A stretch of DNA of 48,184 nt, taken from assembly GCA_001604215.1 (NCBI GenBank), contig LVAX01000009.1, positions 1 through 48,184 of the forward strand, in the 5' to 3' direction. This DNA is from Clostridiales bacterium Firm_18. Lineage in GTDB: Bacteria; Bacillota; Clostridia; Monoglobales; Firm-18. The translations under genes and the position numbers were made by a program. Position 1 is the stretch's first letter; each line of letters starts with the position of its first letter. Of this stretch, positions 36,646 to 45,787 are shown piece after piece. The notes below the pieces were generated by a model. That model did no database searches. It was not told the DNA's origin and was given only the letters and a program-made list of their open reading frames with translations.

Positions 36646-37972
36646 AACTATCACTGTCACCGTCTTTTATTTCGGTCATTTGCCTTATTGTATCCTGAAA
36701 AGAAACCGATTCATTCATTCCTTGATGCAAGAATCTTTTTATATCTTTGTTCAGCGCTATCGCCCTGTCAATTTCGGAATTTGAGCCCTTTTTGTAAGCA
36801 CCTATGTTAATTATGTCTTCGGCATCCTTATACACCGCCATCATGCTTTTGATAAACCCGGCTGTTTCAAAATGCTGCTTGCTGACAATGTCGGGCATAA
36901 GACGGCTGACGCTTGTCAATATATCAATAGCCGGATAATGATTTCTGTTTGCAAGGTCGCGGGATAATACAATATGCCCGTCCAGTATTCCCCTTACGGC
37001 ATCTGTAATCGGTTCGTTCAAGTCATCCCCTTCGACTAAAACGGTATATAATGCGGTAACGGAACCTTTATCGGAGTTGCCGGACCTTTCAAGCAATTTA
37101 GGAAGCAATGAAAACACCGACGGAGTATATCCTCTCGAAACGGGCGGCTCGCCTACGGACATGCCTACCTCACGTTGCGCCATTGCAAATCTTGTAATCG
37201 AATCCATTAGAAGCAATACGTTTTTGCCTTGCTCCCTGAAATATTCGGCAATAGCGGTTGCGAGCATCGCAGATTTTAATCTTACAAGTGCCGGCTGGTC
37301 GGATGTTGCCACAACCAAAACAGACTTTTTCAGCCCGTCTTCCCGCAAATCCTTTTCGATAAAATCATTAACCTCTCTGCCTCTTTCCCCGACCAGGGCG
37401 ATAACATTTAAATCTGCTTCGGAGTTTCGAGCTATCATGCCGATAAGTGTGCTTTTGCCTACCCCGCTGCCGGCAAACACGCCGATTCTCTGCCCTACAC
37501 CGCATGTCAGCAGGCCGTCTATTGCTTTAATTCCCAAAGGAAGAACATTTTTTATCCTTTTTCTTTTCAGAGGGCAAAGGGGCTGGTTTTCAATACTTAT
37601 CAAGTCACCGTCTTTTATCGGTCCTTTATTATCTATGGGCTTCCCCAAACCATCCAATATGCGCCCGATAACTTCATTGCTTACATTGACGGACATGTGC
37701 GAATTTGTCGAAACAACTTTGCTACCCGGGCCAATTCCTTTTAAATCTCCAAACGGCATCAACATAACGCTTTTTTGCCTAAACCCTACAACCTCCGCAT
37801 AAATCCAGTTTTCTTCATTAAGCGAGTAAATTTTGCACAGTTTTCCTATTTCCACCATGGGACCGTTTGCCTCTATGCTAAGTCCGGAAATTTTTTCAAC
37901 GATCCCGTAATATGTATAAGTGTCAAAATCGCTTACCCGCTTTGATATTTCTTTAAAATCAATAATACTCAT
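36632..37972 (-). CDS. fliI: Flagellum-specific ATPase FliI
   Basis: FliI (446 residues) is the F1-beta-like ATPase of the export apparatus. Walker A GSGVGKST, Walker B in VLLLMDSITRFAMAQREV, and the family stretch GEPPVSRGYTPSVFSLLPKLLERSG are all present. It overlaps fliH (four bases) and fliJ. An exact TTTGTCGAAA 0A-like word within its reading frame (37706-37715) is likely by chance. Confidence 0.96.
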   Translation of the reverse strand: MSIIDFKEISKRVSDFDTYTYYGIVEKISGLSIEANGPMVEIGKLCKIYSLNEENWIYAEVVGFRQKSVMLMPFGDLKGIGPGSKVVSTNSHMSVNVSNEVIGRILDGLGKPIDNKGPIKDGDLISIENQPLCPLKRKRIKNVLPLGIKAIDGLLTCGVGQRIGVFAGSGVGKSTLIGMIARNSEADLNVIALVGERGREVNDFIEKDLREDGLKKSVLVVATSDQPALVRLKSAMLATAIAEYFREQGKNVLLLMDSITRFAMAQREVGMSVGEPPVSRGYTPSVFSLLPKLLERSGNSDKGSVTALYTVLVEGDDLNEPITDAVRGILDGHIVLSRDLANRNHYPAIDILTSVSRLMPDIVSKQHFETAGFIKSMMAVYKDAEDIINIGAYKKGSNSEIDRAIALNKDIKRFLHQGMNESVSFQDTIRQMTEIKDGDSDSYEEV

Positions 37973-38685
37973 ACCGCATTCAGACGCTGACCGACCAACG
38001 CGCTTTTCAGTTTTCCGAATTGAGAGTTGACACTTGCATCAATAGTGCCTTTTTCCGTTTCTATCAGGATATCTCCCTTTTTCATATTTTTGTCACCGGC
38101 AAATTTAATGTTTGAACCGCCTGTCAACGAAGTATCAAGCCTTGACAAATCATCATATGCCATCGTAATTTTAGCATCCGTTTCTGCACTGAACTTTTCC
38201 AATGCCTTTTTAATAATCGCACAAAACACCTTGTCTTTCCTGTCTATTTCAACGTCCAGAATTTTTTTTGCAATGTCAAAGGATAAATTAACAATTCCTT
38301 CCTCTTGACTGTTTATGATTTCTTCTGTTCTTTCTTTTGTGCTTTCAATTATTTCTTCTGCTTCGCGTTTTGCGGCATTGAGTAACTCTTCCGTTTTTTT
38401 GTTTGCAAGCACCAGTCCTCTTTTATACCCTTCCACTATACTTGAGCTAAGTATGGCAACAGCTTCCTGGTTTGTTTTTTCAACTATTTTTTTAGCTTCC
38501 TCCTCGGCATTTTTTATAATAGAATCAGCTGTGTCCTGGAGTATTTTTATCCTTTCCTCCAAATATTCCAAACCGGAGCCGTATTTTTTCAGATGCGAAT
38601 TGTCTGTTTCTTCCTTTTCCGCAATGTCGACGCTGCAAGCAAAATCCTTTAAATTATAAGCATTTGTATTGTCTTGTATATCCAT
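37969..38685 (-). CDS. fliH: Flagellar export protein FliH
   Basis: FliH (about 238 residues) is the stator-like negative regulator of FliI. The central coiled coil (LEERIKILQDTADSIIKNAEEEAKKIVEKTNQEA) and the C-domain (VNLSFDIAKKILDVEI, ILIETEKGTIDASVNSQFGKLKSAL) follow the V-ATPase-E-like pattern. The start is uncertain: ATG 38685 has a weak ribosome site, TTG 38706 has GAAGGAG nine bases before; ATG 38715 directly abuts that site. It overlaps or abuts fliG, and overlaps fliI by four bases. Confidence 0.9.
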   Translation of the reverse strand: MDIQDNTNAYNLKDFACSVDIAEKEETDNSHLKKYGSGLEYLEERIKILQDTADSIIKNAEEEAKKIVEKTNQEAVAILSSSIVEGYKRGLVLANKKTEELLNAAKREAEEIIESTKERTEEIINSQEEGIVNLSFDIAKKILDVEIDRKDKVFCAIIKKALEKFSAETDAKITMAYDDLSRLDTSLTGGSNIKFAGDKNMKKGDILIETEKGTIDASVNSQFGKLKSALVGQRLNAV

Positions 38686-38698
38686 CAACTTGAGTATC

Positions 38699-39709
38699 TT
38701 ACACAAACATCTCATCTCCTTCGTTTCTTGCTATTATAATCTCGCCTAAATCCTCAAGCTTTCTTATTGTATTAACAATTTTCTGCTGCGCTTCTTCAAC
38801 ATCCCTTAATCTCACCGGAGGCATACACTCAATATCATCCTTAATCATCTCTTGCTGTCGTTTTGACATATTGGACAAAATAACTTTCATGACTTCCTTG
38901 GAAGCGCCCTTTAATGCAATGGCAAGATCCCTGTTATCCGTATCTTTAAGGAATCTTTGAATGGATCTGTCGTCAAGTTTGACTATGTCATCAAATACAA
39001 ACATTCGTCTTCGTATTTCCTCGGCGAGCTCGTTGTTGGTTTCCGCAAGGTTGGAAAGAATTCTCTTTTCAGTACCTATATCTACGGAGTTCAAAATATC
39101 AACTGCCGATTGTATCCCGCCTACCGCCGTATAATCCTCCGTCCCGATTGCAGTAAACTTCTTTTCCAAAACCCTTTCCACCTCTTTGATGCTCTCCGGT
39201 GACGTGCTGCCCATATTCGCGATTTTCTCGATAATTTCAATCTGCTGCTCCTGCGGCAGTGAGCCCAGTATTAAAGCTGACTGCTGCGGTGATAAATATG
39301 AGAATATCAGCGCAATTGTCTGCGGATTTTCATTTTGAATAAAATTAAGTATCTGGTTTGCATCCGCTTTTCTTAAATAATCAAACGGCCGAAATTGCAG
39401 CGACGATGTTATTTTTTCTATCAGGCTGTAAGCACGGTCGCTTCCCAGCGCGCTTACCAAAACCTGGCGCGCATATTCTATTCCTCCTTCCGAGATATAG
39501 TTTTGTGCCAAACAAAGCTCATAAAACTCATCTATTATAGACTCTTTTGTCTTGGCATCAATCATTCTTGTATTTGTAATGTCTATCGTTAATTGCTCAA
39601 TTTCTTCTTCCCTTAAATGTTTTAAAACCTTTGCCGAATAATCCTTGCCAAGGGCTATCAGCAATATTGACGCCTTTTCACTGCCTGTTATGACGTAAGA
39701 ACTTCGCAT
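38699..39709 (-). CDS. fliG: Flagellar motor switch protein FliG
   Basis: FliG (336 residues) transfers torque from MotA. The N-domain (GSEKASILLIALGKDYSAKVLKHL), the middle (EnPQTIALIFSYL, EHPQ-like motif as ENPQ) and the C-domain with charged torque helix (LDDRSIQRFLKD, MSKRQQEMIKDDIE) are present. ATG 39709 has GAGGAGG eight bases before and lies inside the end of fliF; coupling with fliF keeps MS-ring and C-ring in ratio. Confidence 0.95.
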   Translation of the reverse strand: MRSSYVITGSEKASILLIALGKDYSAKVLKHLREEEIEQLTIDITNTRMIDAKTKESIIDEFYELCLAQNYISEGGIEYARQVLVSALGSDRAYSLIEKITSSLQFRPFDYLRKADANQILNFIQNENPQTIALIFSYLSPQQSALILGSLPQEQQIEIIEKIANMGSTSPESIKEVERVLEKKFTAIGTEDYTAVGGIQSAVDILNSVDIGTEKRILSNLAETNNELAEEIRRRMFVFDDIVKLDDRSIQRFLKDTDNRDLAIALKGASKEVMKVILSNMSKRQQEMIKDDIECMPPVRLRDVEEAQQKIVNTIRKLEDLGEIIIARNEGDEMFV

Positions 39710-39711
39710 AA

Positions 39712-41259
39712 TCAAAGCACCTCCTCGTTGAGCCAATTCCTCAGCAGCTGGGCTATAAGTTCCGGATTCTTTTCTATGCTTCTTTCTATAAATTCTCTCT
39801 TTTCAGATTTATTCACGCTAAAGTCATAATCCTTCATAGAATAATCATCGATAACTTCATCAATAGCCGGTACGGTTGAAGCCCTGTGCTTCTTTATCAG
39901 GTACAACAAAACAAACAGCAGCGCTAAAGCTAAAACCGCAAATATAACCGCATTTCTCAAAAGCCGATCCCGACCGGTTCTGGCACTTGATTTTTGTATC
40001 TCGTCAAACATGCTGCTTATACGGTTGCTTTCGCTAAACTCCATACTTTGTACCGTGACCTTGCTCTTATCTACTCCCACTGCTCCCGAGACAATATCGT
40101 TTACCTTCGCTATGGAGTTTTCAATATTCAATCCTTTCGGCAAGTTTGATTCATCTATCAATACCGAAACGAAAATATCCTCAATCTTGCCTTCTGCTTT
40201 TTGTATTGTGTCCCTTTTTTGATTAACCTCATAGTTTGTGGTTTTATTGACCTTTTTATATTCATTGCCGCTTTCTCCCTGCTGCATGTACTGGGGCGCT
40301 CCTCCGTTGGGATCCTGTCCCACATTCCCGGATGAACCGGCGCTGACAGATTCTTCGCTTTCATAAGACGAACTGATTGCAATTCCTTCATCGTTATCAC
40401 CTACCGGGGCATATGTTACGCTTTCGGTTGTCTGTTTGTCAAAATCAAGAACCACCCTTACGGCGGCAGTTACATTCCCGTAACCGAATACCGGTTCAAG
40501 CAACGATAAAACCTGTTGCCTCAACCTTTCACTTACCGAGTTTTCAAGATCCAATTTTGTTCCCGCTACTTCCGTTTCGCCGCCTGCGTTTGTCTTTAAA
40601 CTGTTCCCCATGCTGTCTATCATGAAAATATTTTCCTCCGTAAGCCCGGGAACGCTTTTTGCTATAAGCCCTTGTATGCCTTTTATTTGTTGTCTGCTTA
40701 AACCGTCACGGTCTTTAAGCTTTAATATAACGGACGCCGACGCATTTTGCTTGTCCTTCTGCAGAACATATATGTTGTTATCCGGAATGTGTATCGTAAC
40801 AATAGCATCCTCAACTACTTCGAGTGTTTTTATAGAGTTTTGCAAACGCTCCTGAATCTGGAACTGCATATATTTTTGTTTTTCAAAATCCGTTGTACCA
40901 AACCCCGTACTGTTTTGAAAAACATCATAATTTAAAGTGCTTTTCGGATAGCCTTCGGATGCAAGCATCATTCTTATCGAATCAAGTTCCTTCTTCGGCA
41001 CCAGTATGGTACCTTCGCCGCGCGTATCTACACCGACATTCTGTTCTTTCAGCAAGTTTACAATCTCGCCCGCTTCCTTGGGATCTAAATTATTGTATAA
41101 AACGTCATACTCTTTTTTGCTCGCCATTGCAACGCTTACAAATATTATTAAAATTACCAAGGACACCGATGCGGCAAAATAAATTTTCTTCTTTTTATCC
41201 AGACCTTGCCAAAAGTTATTCAATGGTTCCAATAATTTTTCAAAGGATGCTTTGTTCAA
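39712..41259 (-). CDS. fliF: Flagellar MS-ring protein FliF
   Basis: FliF (515 residues) is the MS ring. Membrane helix 1 is at about residues 28-47 and helix 2 about 442-462; between them are the YscJ/FliF domains with VLYNNLDPKEAGEIVNLLKEQ and the LEPVFG...VRVVLDFD segment. The C-terminal tail contacts FliG (LAQLLRNWLNEEVL). The start is TTG at 41259 with GGGG ten bases before. It is the first gene after the c-di-GMP riboswitch and its terminator. Confidence 0.96.
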   Translation of the reverse strand: MNKASFEKLLEPLNNFWQGLDKKKKIYFAASVSLVILIIFVSVAMASKKEYDVLYNNLDPKEAGEIVNLLKEQNVGVDTRGEGTILVPKKELDSIRMMLASEGYPKSTLNYDVFQNSTGFGTTDFEKQKYMQFQIQERLQNSIKTLEVVEDAIVTIHIPDNNIYVLQKDKQNASASVILKLKDRDGLSRQQIKGIQGLIAKSVPGLTEENIFMIDSMGNSLKTNAGGETEVAGTKLDLENSVSERLRQQVLSLLEPVFGYGNVTAAVRVVLDFDKQTTESVTYAPVGDNDEGIAISSSYESEESVSAGSSGNVGQDPNGGAPQYMQQGESGNEYKKVNKTTNYEVNQKRDTIQKAEGKIEDIFVSVLIDESNLPKGLNIENSIAKVNDIVSGAVGVDKSKVTVQSMEFSESNRISSMFDEIQKSSARTGRDRLLRNAVIFAVLALALLFVLLYLIKKHRASTVPAIDEVIDDYSMKDYDFSVNKSEKREFIERSIEKNPELIAQLLRNWLNEEVL

Positions 41260-41290
41260 ATTATTCTATCCCCTCACATGTATAATAACT

Positions 41291-41349
41291 TTTTTAAAAA
41301 AACTAAAATAAAAAGTAACTGTTATGTCTTTTTTGACATGCAGTTACTT
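41291..41349 (-). terminator. riboswitch-linked intrinsic terminator before fliF
   Basis: On the minus strand AAGTAACTG (41349-41341) pairs with CAGTTACTT (41321-41313). An inner ATGTC/GACAT stem (41339-41335 with 41328-41324) closes a six-base A loop. It is followed by a T-rich run (41312-41291). The first arm can instead pair through GTAACTG with CAGTTAC at 41398-41392 within the 3' end of the aptamer, so the two states are mutually exclusive. Distance to fliF start is about 32 bases. Confidence 0.85.
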
Positions 41350-41383
41350 AAAAAATGAATAAACATACTAAACGTTTATTACA

Positions 41384-41465
41384 CTCATCAGGTAACTGGC
41401 TGTCATCCATTCCGGGAAGACCCTATAGCTTTGCGTCACTGTCTTTCGACAGTTTTGCCTTTTTC
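41384..41465 (-). ncRNA. cyclic di-GMP-I (GEMM) riboswitch aptamer
   Basis: The minus strand reads GGCAAAA, then the P2 stem ACTGTC-GAAA-GACAGT (41453-41438) with its GNRA loop, then the invariant core GACGCAAAGC (41437-41428), and then the P3 region with GGGTCTTCCC. The 3' end is ...CCAGTTACC (41399-41391), the part aligned with the GUUACC of GEMM-I RNAs. The core GACGCAAAGC with tetraloop is the diagnostic. It lies between an SLH gene and fliF, followed by a terminator. Ligand binding should free the terminator arm and shut off fliF and later genes. Confidence 0.85.
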
Positions 41466-41492
41466 TATTTTTGAATGCTTTTTTTATTTTTT

Positions 41493-41521
41493 AGTATAAA
41501 TTCTTATTTTATTTTTTTAGA
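41493..41521 (-). promoter_or_regulatory. weak candidate promoter upstream of the riboswitch
   Basis: TATACT (41493-41498) on the minus strand is a good -10, but the -35 (TTCTAA or TCTAAA at 17-18 bases) is poor. The start would be near 41486, some 20 bases before the aptamer. It may give the fliF block its own promoter; otherwise transcripts come from flgB. Confidence 0.3.
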
Positions 41522-41535
41522 AGTTTTATATTTTA

Positions 41536-43092
41536 TTATTTACGCAAAATTATTTTTTCGGTATAGTCTTTTACCATATCATTTCGCATATAGATAAGCA
41601 GGTTATTAATAAGAGTAGCTGCTTCTGCTTTTGTAAGCACTTCGTTAGGCTTTAACTCATTATTCTCATTGCCTCTAACCAGACCAATCTTTTCGGCAAC
41701 CAATACCGAACTCCGTGCCCAGCTTGGTATATCGTCATTATCATTAAAAGATGTAATCGGCATACTGTCCTGCGCCATTGATTCAAGCCCCAGCATTCGG
41801 ACGATTATTACAAGTGCTTGTGCCCTGCTAAGCGGTTCATCAGGTGAAAAGGTGCTGCTCGCCGTTCCGGACATTACTCCGTTTTTGTATAAAGTATATA
41901 TGTACTTGTAATATTCATCCCGAACATCTACATCATAAAACGGCAAAATATCAACCGGCGTTTGAAACTTTGACTTTGTTTTTTTTGTATCTTCAACCGG
42001 AATATCCAACGGTTCTATTTTAACCGATTCCGATATTGCCTTGGCAAATTCCTTCCTTGTTATAGGATTGTCAAACTGGGTGTAATGCCAAACATACCCG
42101 TCACTTATAATACCAAGGCTCATTAGCTGCCGCACGTTTTCTTCATACCAGTGGCCCATTATCGCGCTTGTATCAAAGACCGGAAGCCTTTCCTGAACCG
42201 GAAAACCGGTTATATCAAGTGTATCCCTATAGCTTACTATGTTATCAGTCGATATGCCTTTTGAATCAAACAGGGGGAATTGCAAATCATATTGCAAAAC
42301 ACTTTTGTTTTCCTGCCTTCTCAGATATCCGCCTTCAAAGCTGATTGCATCGGGTTTGTTTTCGATATATGTAAGGTTGTTTGCGGTCACGGTAGATATT
42401 TTTAACGTCCCATTGCCTCCCCAGCTATCATATACGCCGGGCTTATTAGTTGTGCCTTCTACGGAAATTTTTATTTCCTGATTCTCCGTAGCGCCCCAGT
42501 ATTGGCTGTATCCGTAAATCTGGCTTGTCATTAACACACTAACCGTTTTACCGCTTTTTTCACTATATGTTTTTTTGCTGCTCCAATTTCCCGCATAGTA
42601 ATCACAAGCCGGCCTGACATCATTTATTGTGCTAAGTGAAAAGTTTTGGTTGACTGCGGAATCCAAGCTGAACGTTTGATTGCCTATTGTTATTTTTTCT
42701 CTCGGTTTGCTGTTTAATTTAAATGACATTACCCGTATCGCCTGGTTACCCGAATAAGAAACAATCGCATCATAGTCAACCTGGCGTGTCAATTTGTTTT
42801 TGCTACCGTTTGTAAGGGAATAATTGTACGAATATGTTTCGACATCGTTTTTAGTTTTTTTAGAAACGGTAACGGTTCCGGTAAAAATAAGCGGAGTGCC
42901 GGTAACAAAAACAATTTCTTTATAAGAATATGTCTGCTTATCATTGCCTCCTTTCAGATTGCTCAGCGGAGTCAATATCCTTCCGGAAGAAATACCTCCT
43001 TCATAGCCATTGTCCCCTAATTGCGCAAATGCTATATTGTTGTTAAAAGCAAGAACGATAAGAATTATTAATATTGCAAAAGTCCTTCTCAA
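41536..43092 (-). CDS. Exported protein with C-terminal SLH domains
   Basis: The protein of 518 residues has a signal peptide (about 1-23, LAFNNNIAFA), a beta-rich central region without a family I can name (about 50-300), and three S-layer homology modules at the C-terminus (about 306-355, 383-433, 447-500) with the SRAQALVIIVRM and TKAEAATLINNLL type marks. SLH modules bind secondary cell-wall polymer, so the product should sit on the wall surface. It starts with TTG at 43092 (GGGAG five bases before). It lies 30 bases after the other SLH gene and directly before the c-di-GMP riboswitch. Place in the flagellar operon suggests a flagellum-related wall function; this is inference. Confidence 0.8.
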   Translation of the reverse strand: MRRTFAILIILIVLAFNNNIAFAQLGDNGYEGGISSGRILTPLSNLKGGNDKQTYSYKEIVFVTGTPLIFTGTVTVSKKTKNDVETYSYNYSLTNGSKNKLTRQVDYDAIVSYSGNQAIRVMSFKLNSKPREKITIGNQTFSLDSAVNQNFSLSTINDVRPACDYYAGNWSSKKTYSEKSGKTVSVLMTSQIYGYSQYWGATENQEIKISVEGTTNKPGVYDSWGGNGTLKISTVTANNLTYIENKPDAISFEGGYLRRQENKSVLQYDLQFPLFDSKGISTDNIVSYRDTLDITGFPVQERLPVFDTSAIMGHWYEENVRQLMSLGIISDGYVWHYTQFDNPITRKEFAKAISESVKIEPLDIPVEDTKKTKSKFQTPVDILPFYDVDVRDEYYKYIYTLYKNGVMSGTASSTFSPDEPLSRAQALVIIVRMLGLESMAQDSMPITSFNDNDDIPSWARSSVLVAEKIGLVRGNENNELKPNEVLTKAEAATLINNLLIYMRNDMVKDYTEKIILRK

Positions 43093-43122
43093 ATGTCTCC
43101 CACCTCTTTTTCAAATAGCCCG

Positions 43123-45444
43123 TTAATTTATGAAAACAACAAGCCCTTCCTTATGATTCCTACCGTTATGAAACACCGTTACACTATCTCCTTCTTTTAA
43201 TTCCGACGATAATACCACTTTATTATCTTTTATGAAAATCGTGTTCGGGGAAACGGCAATATCACCGTTTATTTCCTCATACCACTCATCAAAACTGCTG
43301 TCATAGCTTCTTACTTCATATACATAAAAAGATTTGACCTTCAACTCGTCATCTCTTGTGATGGAACCTACTCTTGCCTTTAAGGAATATCTTGCACTCT
43401 CTCCTACGCTTATAAGCAAAGCTTCACCGTCACTAACAACAATATTTGCCGTATCCCCGTATACGGAATCTGCCGCAAGCTCCCTGTTGTTAATAACCCC
43501 GTCTTTGCCGAGAACTATTGTGTCATTGCTCATCTTAAGGGATATTTTACGCGATGTATATATCCAGTCGCCTTTTTCCTTATCGTAAAACCTGTTGGTC
43601 GAAATAACTATTCTATCACCGATACTTACGCTTTGTAGCCGAGCAAAGTATACTGTAATATCTTTTGTGTCATCTTCGTCTTCAATATTCAGTACCATGG
43701 CATTGTAAGTATTCCCGCTGCCCGACGACACAATGTAAACATTGTCCTTAGACTTGATATCATTAATGTATGCTAATTTATTGTTTTTTACGATGATGGT
43801 TCCTCTGTCAACGGAATAATTATTCAAAGAATTTTTCAGACTTACCCTGTTAGATCCAACCTGTTCAATTTTTCCGTTTTGTGTTTGCACTCTTTTATCG
43901 GCATTGGTGTTTATTCTTGCAAATACAATTACCTCGCTGCCGTCCATACCTAATTGAGTGGCAAAATAAATTTCCGAATCTTTGTATTCATTTATTCTGC
44001 CGTACGAAATGTCCTGGTTGTTACAATATATCCTTGAAAATTCATCGACGGAAAAGCCGATATATCCTTTATGCGCCGTATAACCCCAATCTTTTTTCTC
44101 CATTTTCTTTAAATCTTTAACAATTAGCTTGCTGCCCAAACCATCATATGAATCAACTGTTGCTTTATATATGTTGCTTATTAAATACTCATCATACTCT
44201 TCGTCTTCATCGTATGCCTCTTCAATTTTTTTCGAAAAGGATATTTGTGTCACATATCCGCCGTCAATTTTAAGATATACCCTGTCATTCGGTTTAATAT
44301 CAGATAAGGATGCACTGCGGTTATTATTCAGAACCCTGAGCGCGGATGTTTTTATATTAAATGTCCTGTAATACTGAGGACTTGTCCTGCCCTCTTCATC
44401 GTACAATGTTATTGAAGAACCTTTTATACTTTGGACTATGCCGGTTGTGACAAAACTGCCATCTTGCCTGCTTTGCTGCATTCTTACCGTAACCAAAACC
44501 ACTTCGTTGTTTTCGCCGACATAATAGCTCACGGAATCCAAGCCTTTTAAAAGCTGCGCTGTCCCGATATTATCAATGCCTATAACCGCCAAGCCTTCAC
44601 CCTGTTTTATTGTAATATAACTTTCTGTTCCGCCATCATTTGTGATGATTATATTGCTCTCGTCCGTTAAAGGATTTATTATGCCCGAATATTCTTTTAT
44701 TCCCTTTTTTTCTAAGATATAATTCTTGCAGTTGTATAAAATTTGAGCCATTTCGGCACGGGTCAAATAATGTTTCGGATACAAATAACCGTTACTTCCT
44801 TGTATTATGCCTTGTCTTACGGCCGCTTCAAAATATGGTGCCGCTTCGTTATCAATTTCACGCGAGTCGGCAAAACTGCTAAGTGACGTGAAATCACCGG
44901 ACGGCGGGATATCTAAAACCTTGGTAATCCATAAAACAGCTTCTCTTCGGGTAGCTTCCCTTGACTTTCTGAAAGCATCAACAGGCAATCCCGCCTGATC
45001 ATAATACAGGGCATCCATATATTGTTGGCTGCTTATCAGTCCGTCTTCTGCCGCAAGCTGAATGTACCCGTCTGCCCATGAATCTATGTTATTCACCCTG
45101 TGAGGGTTTTTCCTTCTTTCATCCTCAATAACCTTTGCACTTACCAGTGCCTGTTCTTCAAGCGCTGCGGCCCGGTAAATCATTGCCAACGCCTGAACAC
45201 GGGTTACAGGCTCGGCAGGCAAAAACATATTGTCTTCAAAACCCTTGACTATTCCCAAACCGGCCACGGTACATATTGCTTCTCTGGCCCAGAAACCTGC
45301 CGAAACGTCATAAAATCGAGCGGACTTTATTATCTCTTCAAAGTTCTTTGTTCCCGTCAAAAAACCGTTGCTTGCAATGCAATTAATACAGATTAAGCAG
45401 ACAAGCAAAGCAATTGCAAAAATCTTCTTCGACAGAGTTGACAT
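43123..45444 (-). CDS. Exported SLH-domain protein (N-terminal SLH)
   Basis: The protein has 773 residues. A signal peptide (about 1-25) is followed by three SLH modules at the N-terminus (about 43-92, 118-178, 188-240) with FYDVSAGFWAREAI, WADGYIQLAAEDGLI and FADSREIDNEAAPYFEAAV as marks. The remaining 530 residues are beta-rich with repeated units (for example the YIVSSGSGNTYNAMVLNIEDEDD region), like extracellular repeat domains of no known family. It starts 11 bases after fliE, which makes it part of the flgBC-fliE unit. The ribosome site is AAGGGGCGG. Wall anchoring is supported by the SLH modules; link with flagella rests on place. Confidence 0.82.
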   Translation of the reverse strand: MSTLSKKIFAIALLVCLICINCIASNGFLTGTKNFEEIIKSARFYDVSAGFWAREAICTVAGLGIVKGFEDNMFLPAEPVTRVQALAMIYRAAALEEQALVSAKVIEDERRKNPHRVNNIDSWADGYIQLAAEDGLISSQQYMDALYYDQAGLPVDAFRKSREATRREAVLWITKVLDIPPSGDFTSLSSFADSREIDNEAAPYFEAAVRQGIIQGSNGYLYPKHYLTRAEMAQILYNCKNYILEKKGIKEYSGIINPLTDESNIIITNDGGTESYITIKQGEGLAVIGIDNIGTAQLLKGLDSVSYYVGENNEVVLVTVRMQQSRQDGSFVTTGIVQSIKGSSITLYDEEGRTSPQYYRTFNIKTSALRVLNNNRSASLSDIKPNDRVYLKIDGGYVTQISFSKKIEEAYDEDEEYDEYLISNIYKATVDSYDGLGSKLIVKDLKKMEKKDWGYTAHKGYIGFSVDEFSRIYCNNQDISYGRINEYKDSEIYFATQLGMDGSEVIVFARINTNADKRVQTQNGKIEQVGSNRVSLKNSLNNYSVDRGTIIVKNNKLAYINDIKSKDNVYIVSSGSGNTYNAMVLNIEDEDDTKDITVYFARLQSVSIGDRIVISTNRFYDKEKGDWIYTSRKISLKMSNDTIVLGKDGVINNRELAADSVYGDTANIVVSDGEALLISVGESARYSLKARVGSITRDDELKVKSFYVYEVRSYDSSFDEWYEEINGDIAVSPNTIFIKDNKVVLSSELKEGDSVTVFHNGRNHKEGLVVFIN

Positions 45445-45455
45445 ATAACCGCCCC

Positions 45456-45767
45456 TTATATTTGCATGCGCATTATTTCGTTATAGGCATCTATAGCTTT
45501 GTTTCTGATTTGTATTGCTAAACGCAAGGATAAATCCGCTTTCTGGGCGGATATAACGGCATCATGCAAAGCAATATCATCACCCGACATAAGGCTGATG
45601 TTATTGACTTTATCATTATAATCGCTAATATTTGCTTCTTTTATAAAATCCGACAATACTTTCTTAAAATCAGCATCCACCGCTGAGCCGCTTTGGTCTT
45701 GCCTGCCGGTTAAACTGCCGGCGGTTATCGGATTGATATTTATATTGTTTATTGCGTTAGTATTCAT
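45456..45767 (-). CDS. fliE: Flagellar hook-basal body protein FliE
   Basis: FliE (103 residues) joins the MS ring to the rod. The C-terminal half has the marks DFKKVLSDFIKEANI, SLMSGDDIALHDAVISAQKADLSLRLAIQIRNKAIDAYNEIMRMQI (landmarks: HDAVISAQKA and NEIMRMQI). It lies between flgC and the SLH gene; in other Firmicutes fliF is next. Here two SLH genes and a riboswitch separate them. Confidence 0.95.
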   Translation of the reverse strand: MNTNAINNININPITAGSLTGRQDQSGSAVDADFKKVLSDFIKEANISDYNDKVNNISLMSGDDIALHDAVISAQKADLSLRLAIQIRNKAIDAYNEIMRMQI

Positions 45768-45787
45768 AATTCCTCCCCGAAGTAAGC

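Noticed and set aside
37706..37715. Third exact TTTGTCGAAA (Spo0A box word) within fliI
   Set aside because: It lies inside a coding frame far from any promoter, so it is most likely chance; only the paired copies before flgB are in a regulatory place.
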